A stretch of DNA of 64,000 bases from Chroococcidiopsis thermalis PCC 7203 (GCF_000317125.1 NC_019695.1:3894336-3958335); one strand, 5' to 3'; positions 8,948-17,936 are shown, counted from the first letter of the stretch. Notes: a model not told the origin generated them from the letters alone. Program-made: numbers and translations.

Positions 8948-9934
8948 ATGATACGCCGACGTTCTACACCTTGGATTCATCGCTGGTCTCGCCCCGCGAT
9001 CGCTGCGATCGCCGGAGTGGGGGCGCTGGTCACGGCATACTTAACTATAGAAAAGTTGATGGGACGCACGCCTGGATGTCTCGCTAGCGCGGGTGCTGAG
9101 GCGAGTTCTAGCTGCGCGGATGTCCTTTCAAGTCCTTGGGCAACTGTATTTGGCTTACCTTTGGCTTTATTCGGTTGTTTGGCTTATACGAGTATGGTCG
9201 TGTTTGCCCTGACTCCCCTAGCAGTTAATCCAACTCAAAATAAAGCACTCCGCTCTCAGTTGGAGAATGTGACGTGGATGCTGCTATTAGCAGGGGCGAT
9301 CGCCATGTCCGTTTTTAGCGGCTACTTAATGTACGTGTTATTTGCTAAAATCAACGCCTTTTGCTTGTACTGTATTGCCTCGGCGCTCTTCTCGGTTAGT
9401 ATGCTAACCCTGACACTATTAGGTCGCTCCTGGGAAGACGTAGGGCAAATATTATTTACAGCATTGATAGTAGGAATGGTCACGCTAGTTGGTACGCTTG
9501 CCGTTTATGCGGATGTAGAAAAACCAAATGATACTACTACTGCACAACAAGTCCAGCTAGAGCCTGCTGGAGATCCCATCCCAGGAGTTGGTTGGCAGAT
9601 TACAACGACTTCTGGAGAATCAGAAATCGCACTGGCAAAACATCTCAAAGAGATTGGAGCTAAAGAATACATCGCTTGGTGGTGTCCCCACTGTCACGAA
9701 CAAAAGCAACTATTTGGCAAAGAAGCCTACAGTTATATCAACCATATTGAGTGCGCTCCCCCTAAAGCCAAGAAGCTAGCACCCGAATGCGAAGCAGCCA
9801 AGATTCAAAGTTTTCCCACTTGGGAGATTAACGGTAAACAATATGCAGGTGTGAAGTCTTTGAAGGAATTAGCAGAAATTTCTGGCTATAAAGGACAGAC
9901 GAATTTCAAGAACTTTCCGAATGCATTTCAGTAG
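8948..9934 (+). CDS. VKOR-thioredoxin fusion protein
   Basis: A membrane-embedded vitamin K epoxide reductase domain fused to a thioredoxin-like domain (328 residues), the usual cyanobacterial/plant LTO1 architecture for disulfide-bond formation in the thylakoid lumen or periplasm. The VKOR part has four or so helices, the loop Cys in SSSCADVLSS and the active-site CLYC. The Trx-like part carries WWCPHCHEQ (CxxC). Electrons would pass from substrate via Trx and VKOR to quinone. The frame extends 18 codons upstream, but those residues come from TCATTTG repeats. ATG at 8948 (MIRRRSTPW) gives a basic N-terminus fitting an inside-facing start. Confidence 0.9.
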   Translation: MIRRRSTPWIHRWSRPAIAAIAGVGALVTAYLTIEKLMGRTPGCLASAGAEASSSCADVLSSPWATVFGLPLALFGCLAYTSMVVFALTPLAVNPTQNKALRSQLENVTWMLLLAGAIAMSVFSGYLMYVLFAKINAFCLYCIASALFSVSMLTLTLLGRSWEDVGQILFTALIVGMVTLVGTLAVYADVEKPNDTTTAQQVQLEPAGDPIPGVGWQITTTSGESEIALAKHLKEIGAKEYIAWWCPHCHEQKQLFGKEAYSYINHIECAPPKAKKLAPECEAAKIQSFPTWEINGKQYAGVKSLKELAEISGYKGQTNFKNFPNAFQ

Positions 9935-9935
9935 T

Positions 9936-10020
9936 TAGTTATTAGTGACTAGTGACTCGTGACTAGTCACTAGAACAAAACTCAGAATTTAGCCACTCAC
10001 TCCTCACTCCTCACTCCTTA
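9936..10020. repeat. GTGACTA and CACTCCT repeats
   Basis: TAGTGACTAGTGACTCGTGACTAGTCACTAG at 9943-9973 contains heptamers in both orientations; CTCACTCCTCACTCCT follows to about 10018. Confidence 0.75.
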
Positions 10021-10028
10021 ACCCTCCT

Positions 10029-12170
10029 TTGCTATCTCGTAAACAGCGAGTTTGGATTACAATTTTTAGCGCTGCTATTTGCTTGTTGCTACGCTTCAGT
10101 GGTTTACTACAGCCTTTGGAGTGGGCGGCTTTAGATCGGTTTTTTCGCCTGCGTCCTTGGGAAGCGCAAGACACTAGGATTGCAATTGTGGCGATCGATG
10201 AGGCAGATTTACAGCAAGTCGGGCAGTGGCCCTTACCAGATCGGGTAGTTGCCGAATTGTTGCAAAAAGTGAGTGTTGCCAAGCCTCGCGCTATAGGTTT
10301 AGATATCTATCGCGACTTGCCCGTACCTCCAGGTCAGCAGGAATTGCGCCAAGCTTTGACGATCGTTGACAATTTAGTCGGTATAGAACAACTGGGCGAT
10401 CGCTCTAGAGTCGCCCCATCGCCCTTTTTGGATCGACTGGATCGCGTTGGTTTTAACAATGTTGTCTTAGATGCTGATGGTAGGGTGAGGCGAGGGTTGC
10501 TGTACTGGTCTACACCTACAAAACTACATGAAAGCTTCGATTTGAAATTAGCTTTAACGTACCTGCAAGCAGAAGCGATCGCGTCCCTATCAATCGATAA
10601 GAATTTTCAGGCGTTGCATTTGGGTCAAGCCGTGTTTCACCGCTTTCAGCCTCACGATGGCGGTTATGTCGGTGCTGATGCTGGTGGATATCAAATCCTC
10701 GCTAACTTTCGTCATCCCAGCACGAATTTTCTCCGAGTGTCGATGAGTGACGTACTGGCTGAGCGAGTACCAGCAGAAACATTTCGCGATCGCATTGTCA
10801 TTATCGGTTCTACTGCCCCTAGCTTAAAGGATTTTTTCTATACTCCCGATAGCGCCAGTCCCCTATGGGGAGCAGCTCAACCGATTGCCGGAGTAGAACT
10901 ACATGCTAATTTTGTTAGCCAAATTGTCAGCGCAGCTTTAGGAGAACGCCCCTTAATCCACGTCTGGTCGGATTTTTGGGAAAGTGCGTGGATAGTGGCT
11001 TGGATCGTGGTGGCAGCAAATCTCAGTTGCCGTTGGCAGATCGTCTATTCCACAATTTACGTGCTGCTGGCGGCTTTAGGCTTAATTAGTATTACTTATC
11101 TTGCTTTTTTTCAAGGTTGGTGGCTGCCTGTTATCCCACCTTTACTGGCGCTATTTGCTGTATCCGGTCTGATGACTGCCTGTAATGCTCAGTTACAAGA
11201 GGAGTTCAAGCGCTCCAAAGATTTTTTGCAGGGGCTAATCGATACGATTCCCGATCCGATTTTTGTCAAGAATAAAAAGTATCGTTGGATCGTATTGAAT
11301 GAAGCTTACTGTCGCCTGATTGGTTATCCGTTAGCAGAATTAATTGACAAGTCGGAAGTCGATTTTTTTTCTCCCCAAGAAGCAGAAGTTTTTCGCCAGC
11401 AGGACGATCTGGTTTTTCGTAGTAACATGACTATGGAACACGAAGAAGAATTTAGCGATGCCAGCGGGACGACTCATTTAATTTCTACGAAGCGATCGCT
11501 CCATCGAGATGCGGCTGGCAATCTATATCTCGTGGGTGTCATCCGAGATATCACGGCACGCAAGCGGTTGGAAGAGGAACTGAAGCGTCAGACAGCGGAT
11601 TTAGTCCAATATAATACCGAGCTACAGCTTTCCGAACAAAGACTCCGCCATCTGGCTTTACACGATCCACTGACGGGTTTACCAAATCGACAGCTATTCC
11701 TCGAACATCTGAACCAGTCAATTGCTTGGGCGCAAAGCCATCAGTTGTTGGTAGGACTATTGTATATCGATCTAGATGGCTTTAAACAGGTCAATGATAC
11801 TTTAGGACATGACTGGGGCGATCGCTTGTTAGTTGCTGTTTCCCAAAGACTATCTGGGTGTTTGCGTCACAGCGATATTGTTTCTCGTTTGGGTGGTGAC
11901 GAATTTACCGTTATCTTGCCTGCAATTCCAGAAGTCAGCGTTGCCGAAAAAGTAGCAAATAAGATTTTGGCAACTCTGTCCGAGGTTTTTGCGCTTAACG
12001 AACAGGCTCTTTCAATTACAGCTAGTGTGGGAATTGGCGTTTATCCCCTGCATTGCAATACTATTGATAGTCTGATTAAGCAGGCTGATACTGCAATGTA
12101 CCGAGCAAAGCAGCTAGGAAAAAACTGCTATCAAATAGCAGTTGCTATCTCTAGTCAAACTAATTTGTAA
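10029..12170 (+). CDS. CHASE2-PAS-GGDEF diguanylate cyclase
   Basis: A 713-residue signalling protein. The CHASE2 extracytoplasmic sensor (about residues 30-310; RIAIVAIDEADLQQVGQWP) follows an N-terminal helix, then three membrane helices (about 325-390), a PAS domain (about 400-515, ending in GVIRDITARKRLEEE), a short coiled coil, and GGDEF (about 545-705) with the intact SRLGGDEF active site and the LHDPLTGLPNR start. There is no EAL domain, so c-di-GMP synthesis is predicted. No clear RxxD inhibitory site was identified. The start is TTG at 10029 and the RBS is poor; the true start could differ by a few codons. Confidence 0.88.
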   Translation: MLSRKQRVWITIFSAAICLLLRFSGLLQPLEWAALDRFFRLRPWEAQDTRIAIVAIDEADLQQVGQWPLPDRVVAELLQKVSVAKPRAIGLDIYRDLPVPPGQQELRQALTIVDNLVGIEQLGDRSRVAPSPFLDRLDRVGFNNVVLDADGRVRRGLLYWSTPTKLHESFDLKLALTYLQAEAIASLSIDKNFQALHLGQAVFHRFQPHDGGYVGADAGGYQILANFRHPSTNFLRVSMSDVLAERVPAETFRDRIVIIGSTAPSLKDFFYTPDSASPLWGAAQPIAGVELHANFVSQIVSAALGERPLIHVWSDFWESAWIVAWIVVAANLSCRWQIVYSTIYVLLAALGLISITYLAFFQGWWLPVIPPLLALFAVSGLMTACNAQLQEEFKRSKDFLQGLIDTIPDPIFVKNKKYRWIVLNEAYCRLIGYPLAELIDKSEVDFFSPQEAEVFRQQDDLVFRSNMTMEHEEEFSDASGTTHLISTKRSLHRDAAGNLYLVGVIRDITARKRLEEELKRQTADLVQYNTELQLSEQRLRHLALHDPLTGLPNRQLFLEHLNQSIAWAQSHQLLVGLLYIDLDGFKQVNDTLGHDWGDRLLVAVSQRLSGCLRHSDIVSRLGGDEFTVILPAIPEVSVAEKVANKILATLSEVFALNEQALSITASVGIGVYPLHCNTIDSLIKQADTAMYRAKQLGKNCYQIAVAISSQTNL

Positions 12171-12564
12171 AGCTAATTTGTATTAACGATCGCAACACGT
12201 AAATCCTGCTAAAGACGGATTAGCTTCAATTGCCACAGAACAAGCATTTTATTTATCTCTGCTGTGAGATAGATGCAAAACTACGTTACCTTTAGCTGAA
12301 AGGGCTTTCTAGCTCTAACAACTTAACTTGAACCATCAATTTTTACTTCTCTCTTTGGAGAGACTAGTTCTTCTATCTGTAGACAGAGTGAAATTTAATT
12401 TGCGGCTGAATAAAATCATGTCTGTTCCGTAAATTGTCTGATGTGATTGTAGTAACTATAAGAGATGTCTCTACATTCTGTTTATCAATGTATAAAAATT
12501 ACATAAACCAAATTAAAAACTAGTAATACTACTGAGGAAGTCAGATAAAATACGAGGTATTTAA
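12171..12564. other. Intergenic region with several small hairpins
   Basis: No gene-length open frame. Small inverted repeats are visible (AATCC/GGATT at about 12206-12223, CTCTC/GAGAG near 12355, CTGTAGACAG near 12380). Probably holds the 3' end of the GGDEF transcript and the promoter of the following small gene. Confidence 0.5.
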
Positions 12565-12795
12565 ATGCGTAGTAGTTCAGCAACAGCCATGTCCGACAGC
12601 CTCAAGAATACTATTGTTACAGTCGTACTTGGCTTGCAATTGGTTGTTTTTTGGATTACTGGCAGTGTTGATACCTTAGTCAATTTTGTAACTAGTTTCT
12701 CGGATGCTCCTCCGGCGATCGCCCAAATCAGTCAGTACCAACCACCAATCTCAATCGGTAGTCCTAGTAGAACAATCGGATCTGGTACGAGGTAA
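12565..12795 (+). CDS. Small single-helix membrane protein, unknown
   Basis: A 76-residue protein. An ATG is preceded by GAGG at a suitable distance (about 12552-12555), which supports translation. Residues about 16-38 (TIVTVVLGLQLVVFWITGSV) form one hydrophobic helix; the rest is polar and Pro/Ser/Gln-rich with no recognised domain. It lies 12 bp from the 3' end of the convergent nadB. I do not recognise the family. Confidence 0.5.
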   Translation: MRSSSATAMSDSLKNTIVTVVLGLQLVVFWITGSVDTLVNFVTSFSDAPPAIAQISQYQPPISIGSPSRTIGSGTR

Positions 12796-12807
12796 GCAAA
12801 TTGGTTG

Positions 12808-14526
12808 TTAAGTTGCGGTCGGTTCGGATTTCCACCACTGTTCGTACTGGATCAGAGTATGAGCTTGCCAGTGAGGATCGGTATGAGGATAATCTAAGCG
12901 GTAATGTCCGCCTCGGCTTTCGGTACGAAAGGCAGCACTTTTGAGAATTAAGTAAGCAATATCAAGAAGATTGCGGGTTTCGCTCCACAGACGCAAAGAC
13001 TGCTCTATCTCAAGAGAATTTGCCGGAAGATTGGCTGAAAGATCGGAAACATTGATATGGGCTGGTTGTCCAGGCGGAAGTTGAAGCAAAAACTGACTCA
13101 AGGGCAGAGTAATAAATGCTTGTTGCCACAATTGTACCTGCGCGATCGCCCGCTCTAATCCTTGCTGTTCGCGGCAGATACCCGCACTCTGCCAGACCAA
13201 ACGCGGCAGTTCGTAACGGATAGCTTCAATTGTGGTTTGCTGGCTCAGCCAATCAATCTCTGACAAACTAAACGACAAAGGGTAAAGACTAAAATCCGAT
13301 CCGGTGTATTCATCCTTCCTCCCTTCTACTTCATCTTTCAATAGAGCCATCTGCGCCCCAAAGACGACACACTCCAGCAAAGAATTACTTGCTAAACGAT
13401 TCGCGCCGTGAACTCCCGTACTAGCTGTTTCTCCGACAGCATACAAACCAGGGATTGAAGTGCGGTTTGTTAAATCTGCGGCAATTCCTCCCATCCAGTA
13501 GTGGGCGGCGGGAGCAACTGGAATTGGCTCCTGAAAAACATCGATGCCCCAGTGCTGACACACTTGAATGATATTGGGAAACCGCTGACGAATTTTTGCC
13601 TCTGGGATCGATCGCAAATCTAACCAGACGCAGGCAGTAGCAGGATCGGCTGAGGTACGCTGCAAATGGCTGTATATGGCACGACTAACAACGTCTCTGG
13701 GTGCTAGCTCTCCTGCTGGGTGATAGTCAAAAGCAAAGCGCTTACCCGTATCATCCATTAAATGCGCTCCTTCACCGCGTACCGCTTCGCTGATTAAGAA
13801 TCGGTCTGCTCCAGGTTTGGTCAGAGCAGTCGGGTGAAACTGGACGAATTCTAAGTCTCGCAGCATGGCTCCAGCCCGCCAAGCGATCGCCACGCCATCA
13901 CCCGTACTCAATTTGGGGTTGGTTGTCTGGGCAAACACTTGACCTCCGCCACCTGTTGCTAGGACGACAGCACGAGCGCGCAACCAGAGAATGCGATTGC
14001 TATCAAAGAGACTAATACCTTCACAGTGTCCAGTTTGGGGGTTCAGCCACAGACTTAAAACTATGGTTTGGGGAATAACTTGAATGTTCTGGCGTTCGAG
14101 AACCCGCGCTGTCAGGGTAGCAATGACCTGGCGACCAGTAGTATCGGCGGCGTGGAGGACGCGACGACGGGAGTGAGCAGCCTCTATGGTTAATGCTAAT
14201 TCGCGATCGCGACGGTCAAAGGCAACCCCCATGCCTACCAAAGATTGAATGGATTCCGGTGCTTTGTGAGCCAGAAACTCTACAGATGCGCGATCGCACA
14301 ACCCAGCCCCCGCTTGCAGCGTATCTTCTACATGCAACTGAGGAGAATCATCAGCCGCGATCGCCGCAGCAATCCCACCCTGCGCCCAATCACTTGCAGA
14401 CAGATTTATCGTTTCTTTTGCAATTAAACCGACGCGAAAGTGGCTTGGTAGACACAGTGCCGTGTAGAGTCCAGCGGCTCCAGCTCCTACGACTATGACA
14501 TCAAAATGGTTGAGGTTTTGTAGCAA
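12808..14526 (-). CDS. nadB: L-aspartate oxidase
   Basis: FAD-dependent oxidase making iminoaspartate, the first step of NAD biosynthesis. The N-terminal Rossmann motif is DVIVVGAGAAGLYTAL. ASDWAQGGIAAA, HSRRRVLHAADTTGR, the HPTAL capping-domain stretch, HYWMGGIAAD and GLYAVGETASTGVHGANRL are all diagnostic of the succinate dehydrogenase/aspartate oxidase family. C-terminal helices run to the end. The frame stays open to an ATG at 14613, but those 29 codons are made of a perfect palindrome (14573-14602) and GTTGATA repeats. TTG at 14526 gives the usual short lead before the FAD motif. Start uncertain, function firm. Confidence 0.9.
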   Translation of the reverse strand: MLQNLNHFDVIVVGAGAAGLYTALCLPSHFRVGLIAKETINLSASDWAQGGIAAAIAADDSPQLHVEDTLQAGAGLCDRASVEFLAHKAPESIQSLVGMGVAFDRRDRELALTIEAAHSRRRVLHAADTTGRQVIATLTARVLERQNIQVIPQTIVLSLWLNPQTGHCEGISLFDSNRILWLRARAVVLATGGGGQVFAQTTNPKLSTGDGVAIAWRAGAMLRDLEFVQFHPTALTKPGADRFLISEAVRGEGAHLMDDTGKRFAFDYHPAGELAPRDVVSRAIYSHLQRTSADPATACVWLDLRSIPEAKIRQRFPNIIQVCQHWGIDVFQEPIPVAPAAHYWMGGIAADLTNRTSIPGLYAVGETASTGVHGANRLASNSLLECVVFGAQMALLKDEVEGRKDEYTGSDFSLYPLSFSLSEIDWLSQQTTIEAIRYELPRLVWQSAGICREQQGLERAIAQVQLWQQAFITLPLSQFLLQLPPGQPAHINVSDLSANLPANSLEIEQSLRLWSETRNLLDIAYLILKSAAFRTESRGGHYRLDYPHTDPHWQAHTLIQYEQWWKSEPTAT

Positions 14527-14572
14527 GGGTTGTTGGTTGATAGTTGATAGTTGTTGGTTGACTGAATATCTT

Positions 14573-14602
14573 TGTAGAGACGTTACATGTAACGTCTCTA
14601 CA
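14573..14602. repeat. Perfect 30-bp palindrome, copy 1
   Basis: The half site TGTAGAGACGTTACA is followed immediately by its exact reverse complement. A copy with an identical 28-bp core lies at 37542-37569. It is located just upstream of nadB, inside the upstream extension of its frame. Confidence 0.9.
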
Positions 14603-14621
14603 CAAATAACCAATAACCGAG

Positions 14622-14653
14622 TAAAAAATAACCCACTCTAGAAATAGGGTGGG
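14622..14653 (-). terminator. Rho-independent terminator of psbU
   Basis: On the minus strand CCCACCCTA, loop TTTC, TAGAGTGGG (14653 to 14632; one G-T pair) is followed by TTATTTTTTA. It lies 30 bp past the psbU stop and separates psbU from nadB. Confidence 0.8.
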
Positions 14654-14683
14654 CTGAGGCTAAATTGTCAATTCAAAAAGGAT

Positions 14684-15145
14684 TTATCTGTAGATGCCGT
14701 TGTTATAGCGATCGTCACCCATTGTGTAGGCAGCTTCTACATCAGTAACGGTAAAGTTACCGATATTAGCTTCTAGAGTTTGTTTTTGACGCTCGGATAG
14801 TCCAGGTAATTCCATCACATCCTCTACGTTTTCGTAGGGAGCGTTTTGAACGATTTTACGAGCTAGAGTGGGATAAAGTCCTGGGTATCTCCGAAAAGCA
14901 GCAACGTTTGTGTTATTTAAATCGATTTTCTTGCCAAAGTCTGTTGCCAGCTTCGCATCTGCTCGATTGCTCGATCGAGCCGGAGACTCTACAGCTAGGA
15001 TTGGTACGGTACGCAGGCTAAAATCGCTAAGATTAGTAGCGATCGCGGGTTGGGATATGCCCAGCCATCCCAAACAACCTACCAATACACTCAAAATTGT
15101 TAATAAACGGATCAATTTTTTCACAGTTTCTCTACCTCTTTGCAT
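14684..15145 (-). CDS. psbU: Photosystem II extrinsic protein PsbU
   Basis: A 153-residue precursor of the 12-kDa lumenal subunit that stabilises the Mn cluster and oxygen evolution. A basic start, a hydrophobic segment (about residues 12-34) and an Ala-x-Ala-like end (QPAIA) form a signal peptide for the thylakoid lumen. The mature part has the PsbU helix-hairpin-helix region: [26 protein letters not shown] and [17 protein letters not shown], ending [23 protein letters not shown] (read in segments). Monocistronic, with a strong terminator 30 bp downstream. Confidence 0.95.
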
Positions 15146-15239
15146 CCAACTGAAATCAGCACACAGCTAGTATCAGAAACTAATATATAGCTTATTGACT
15201 ACCTGAGTATCAGACAAGGCGATCGCTATCTGCAAAAAT

Positions 15240-16022
15240 TTAAGCTAGTGCCGCAGCTAGCCAGAATAAGCTATCTACTAAAATTGTACTCAACACTGCT
15301 CCACTAAATGCCCACCAGTGAGTCTGTCGAGCGCGCAAGGACAAGACTCCCCCTGCTAGCAACACCAACACTAAGACCGCTGCCCAACTCAACCCCCAGG
15401 GGGTATACACTTGTGCCAAGGCACTGCGAAGAATTGGTGCGACTAATGTTGGTTCGACCTGTACGACTTGCTTCCAGTAAGGAATTAGATCGGCGATGTA
15501 AAAGTAGAGGTCGGTGACGACTGTACCTAATAAAGAGCCTAGATAGAAAAAATTACCGACTTTGCCCCAATTACGCCGCAAACAGACGATCGCAAACGGT
15601 AGCCCGATCGCCTCAACTGGAAGATGTAGCAGTGGTTCCCAGCGCAACCATCCCCAATAAATCGAGCCAGCTAACCAACTCCAGCTAAACCCCAAGAGAA
15701 TATCGCCCCATAAATGGCTAGAAGGACGAGACATCAATACTAAACTCAGCCACACCCAAATTAGGGTTATTCCCAAACTTAGTAGTGGTAGCGATCGCAC
15801 CAGCGGCGCTTCAATAAAAACTGGTACAGATACCAAAAATACAGCCGCTCCAAATGCCCACCATGTTTGCTGCTTGGCTTTTTGAGCTGAGATGGATTGT
15901 ACTAGATCTAAGTTTGACGATTCTAAATTTGATGGCTGGACGATGGTATCGCTCGTTTCAGTTGAGACTGAGCGAATCGTAGGTGTGGGACTGGTGTAGG
16001 TAGGCAAAGTAGAATTAATCAA
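15240..16022 (-). CDS. DUF3120 membrane protein
   Basis: A 260-residue protein with a polar Ser/Thr-rich N-terminus (about 50 residues) and seven or so membrane helices. The central DILLGFSWSWLAGSIYWGW and the Trp-rich helices match the cyanobacterial DUF3120 family as I know it. No enzymatic motif is visible. Function unknown. It lies upstream of psbU on the same strand with a 94-bp gap. Confidence 0.8.
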   Translation of the reverse strand: MINSTLPTYTSPTPTIRSVSTETSDTIVQPSNLESSNLDLVQSISAQKAKQQTWWAFGAAVFLVSVPVFIEAPLVRSLPLLSLGITLIWVWLSLVLMSRPSSHLWGDILLGFSWSWLAGSIYWGWLRWEPLLHLPVEAIGLPFAIVCLRRNWGKVGNFFYLGSLLGTVVTDLYFYIADLIPYWKQVVQVEPTLVAPILRSALAQVYTPWGLSWAAVLVLVLLAGGVLSLRARQTHWWAFSGAVLSTILVDSLFWLAAALA

Positions 16023-16147
16023 TTGAATATTAAAATTTGTTACTTATTTTAATCTTATTCAATATATCACAATGTAAATCCCCCCCTGGGGCATATATAT
16101 ACTATCTCAATAATCATTGTTTGAATAGTTGTTAGGGAGCAGGAGTT

Positions 16148-16234
16148 GTACGGGCGGGTTTAGCAAAGGATTCATGCCTGGGAAGAAGAAATCTTGGTTC
16201 AAAACCCGCCCCTGCACTGGTACGGGCGGGTTTT
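16148..16234. repeat. GTACGGGCGGGTTT palindromic element, double-armed copy
   Basis: Arm GTACGGGCGGGTTT at 16148-16161, about 40 bp of unrelated interior, complementary arm AAACCCGCCCCTGC at 16202-16215, then a second direct arm GTACGGGCGGGTTTT at 16220-16234. Same family as 35689-35755 and 37594-37661. Confidence 0.85.
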
Positions 16235-16270
16235 CTCGTGAATTGACTGATTTTGAATTGTATTGTCTCT

Positions 16271-16299
16271 TTGTTGATTTGGTACATTTGTACTATAAT
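16271..16299 (+). promoter_or_regulatory. Promoter with candidate LexA (SOS) box
   Basis: TTGTTG (16271-16276), a 17-bp spacer and TATAAT (16294-16299) form a good sigma-70 type promoter for the gene at 16385. The spacer holds GGTACATTTGTAC and, with the next T, fits the cyanobacterial LexA consensus RGTACNNNDGTWCB at every position (16281-16294). A repressor bound there would cover the -10. LexA control is inferred. Confidence 0.6.
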
Positions 16300-16384
16300 A
16301 ATGATAGATGTTGTCGAGTTAGCTGAAGCAAAAAACGGCTTGATGGTAGCTCGATTTGATGCAAGATAAACTCAAAATTGCTCT

Positions 16385-16654
16385 ATGACCAAGCACTATA
16401 TTCTCAGCCTTAACCCCACTGCTAAGCATGACTGGGATCGGTGTATCCTGCGCGATCCAATTACTGCCAAGCGTCCAGAGATCGCAAAATTGATTGCTGA
16501 AGCTATTGGTGCGGAACCTGGTACATATCTAGTCTCCGTCAATATTGAAGTCAAGGTTTTGGAACAAGTACCAGCTCCACAAGCAGAACAACTACCGCTT
16601 AGTGCCGTAGAGTACAATACGGAGCGCGCACAGTTGCAAGAATTAGCCGCCTAA
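16385..16654 (+). CDS. Small soluble protein, unknown
   Basis: An 89-residue protein starting MTKHYILSLNPTAKHDWDRC. It has a mixed alpha/beta look, no membrane segment, no Cys pair and no recognised domain. Support for it being real: a consensus promoter about 85 bp upstream, codon use like its neighbours (including in-frame GATCG), and a strong terminator 100 bp downstream, so it forms a self-contained transcription unit. The candidate LexA box in its promoter hints at a DNA-damage link, but nothing in the protein shows this. Confidence 0.65.
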   Translation: MTKHYILSLNPTAKHDWDRCILRDPITAKRPEIAKLIAEAIGAEPGTYLVSVNIEVKVLEQVPAPQAEQLPLSAVEYNTERAQLQELAA

Positions 16655-16755
16655 TCGAAAAGTTAGCAACCAATATTTAGCAATTGGCGTATTGCCATGA
16701 AGTGATTCAGAACGATTCAAAATTTCAAAATATAGATTTCGAGTAGCCTAGATAA

Positions 16756-16798
16756 GTCGCGAGCCATAAGTGAAAATACTTATTGCTTGCGGCTTTTT
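16756..16798 (+). terminator. Rho-independent terminator
   Basis: GTCGCGAGC pairs fully (with wobbles) with GCTTGCGGC, and the inner ATAAGT pairs with ACTTAT around GAAAAT. TTTTT follows at 16794-16798. It ends the transcript of the small gene at 16385. Confidence 0.8.
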
Positions 16799-16906
16799 GC
16801 TGTTCTTTCTGTCTGAGGTGGAATCAAGGCGATCGCGACTGCGTGTTAGTATGAGAAACTCAAAAATAAGATAGAGCTATAAGGCAGATAGAGCGGGGTA
16901 TAAAGT

Positions 16907-17935
16907 ATGGCATCGTCTACACTAAGCGGCAAGAATACTTTAGGCGATCGCGCTGTGCTGGCAATTAAAAAGCACTTTGAAAAATTTCTCAAACACGAAG
17001 CAGACGTAATCGCAGATAGCGACCCAGAAGCATTGCATCAGATGCGCGTAGGAATGCGGCGCTTGCGTAGTGCGATCGCGGGTTTTGCTCCAGCCATCGA
17101 CTTACCGAAACCAGTCCAAGAAAAAAAAATTGGTAAAATTGCCCGTATTCTGGGTAGTTTGCGAGATTTAGACGTACTGCGAGAATCATTAGAAAACAAA
17201 TACAAACCCGCTTTACCTGCTGACGAACAAGAACAATTGGATACAGCGCTGGTTTATCTGTATAAGCGGCGGCGGAAGGTTTTTGCGAAAGTACATGAAA
17301 CTTTAACAGGCGATCGCTATCAAGAACTGAAGCAGGCTTTAGAAAAATGGCTATCTCAGCCCCAACTGCAACCAATCGCCCAGATGCCAATTCAGGCGAC
17401 TCTACCAGATCTACTTCTATCTGAGGTTGGTAGGCTACTGTTACACCCAAGTTGGTTAGTAGGAACCAAATTACAAGACGAACAGGTAGTAGTACAAACA
17501 GGACAAACACCAGAACAGGCAAAACAACAACTCATCGATAACGCCCCTCTTCTCCACAGTCTGCGTAAAGAAACCAAACGCGCTCGCTATCAAATGGAAG
17601 TCTTTGCCAACTTTTATGGAGCTTCTTACGAAACTTACCTTGAAGATCTCAAAGCCATTCAGAGTATTTTAGGACAATTTCAAGATAGTGCCGTACTGTC
17701 TGAGTTTTTAGCAGATGCTTTGCAATCAAAAATTGAAAAAAACATGCCAACTCTCGCTAATTTGTTAGCAGAGCATAATTACCAAGCTTGGCAACAATGG
17801 CAATCTCTACAACAGCGATATCTCAACTTGGAAAGTCGCAAAGGCTTGCACATGTCAATTTTGATGCCCACCTGGGAAAACGTCAAGAACGGGCAAAGTA
17901 CAGAACACGATACTATTCTCAGCCAACAGAGTTAA
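16907..17935 (+). CDS. CHAD domain protein
   Basis: A 342-residue helical protein of the CHAD family (conserved histidine alpha-helical domain), known to bind inorganic polyphosphate through paired basic helices. HQMRVGMRRLRSA (about residues 45-57) and LGSLRDLDVLRE (about 87-98) are the first signature helices, and LHSLRKETKRARYQMEVF (about 212-229) starts the second half. There is no CYTH or Ppx partner domain in the protein or next to it. Expected to sit on polyP granules. ATG start after an A-rich leader. Confidence 0.88.
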   Translation: MASSTLSGKNTLGDRAVLAIKKHFEKFLKHEADVIADSDPEALHQMRVGMRRLRSAIAGFAPAIDLPKPVQEKKIGKIARILGSLRDLDVLRESLENKYKPALPADEQEQLDTALVYLYKRRRKVFAKVHETLTGDRYQELKQALEKWLSQPQLQPIAQMPIQATLPDLLLSEVGRLLLHPSWLVGTKLQDEQVVVQTGQTPEQAKQQLIDNAPLLHSLRKETKRARYQMEVFANFYGASYETYLEDLKAIQSILGQFQDSAVLSEFLADALQSKIEKNMPTLANLLAEHNYQAWQQWQSLQQRYLNLESRKGLHMSILMPTWENVKNGQSTEHDTILSQQS

Positions 17936-17936
17936 C

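Noticed and set aside
16129-16326. 65-codon open frame on the plus strand
   Set aside because: Encoded almost wholly by the GTACGGGCGGGTTT element; composition is not protein-like, and it runs through the promoter of the next gene.
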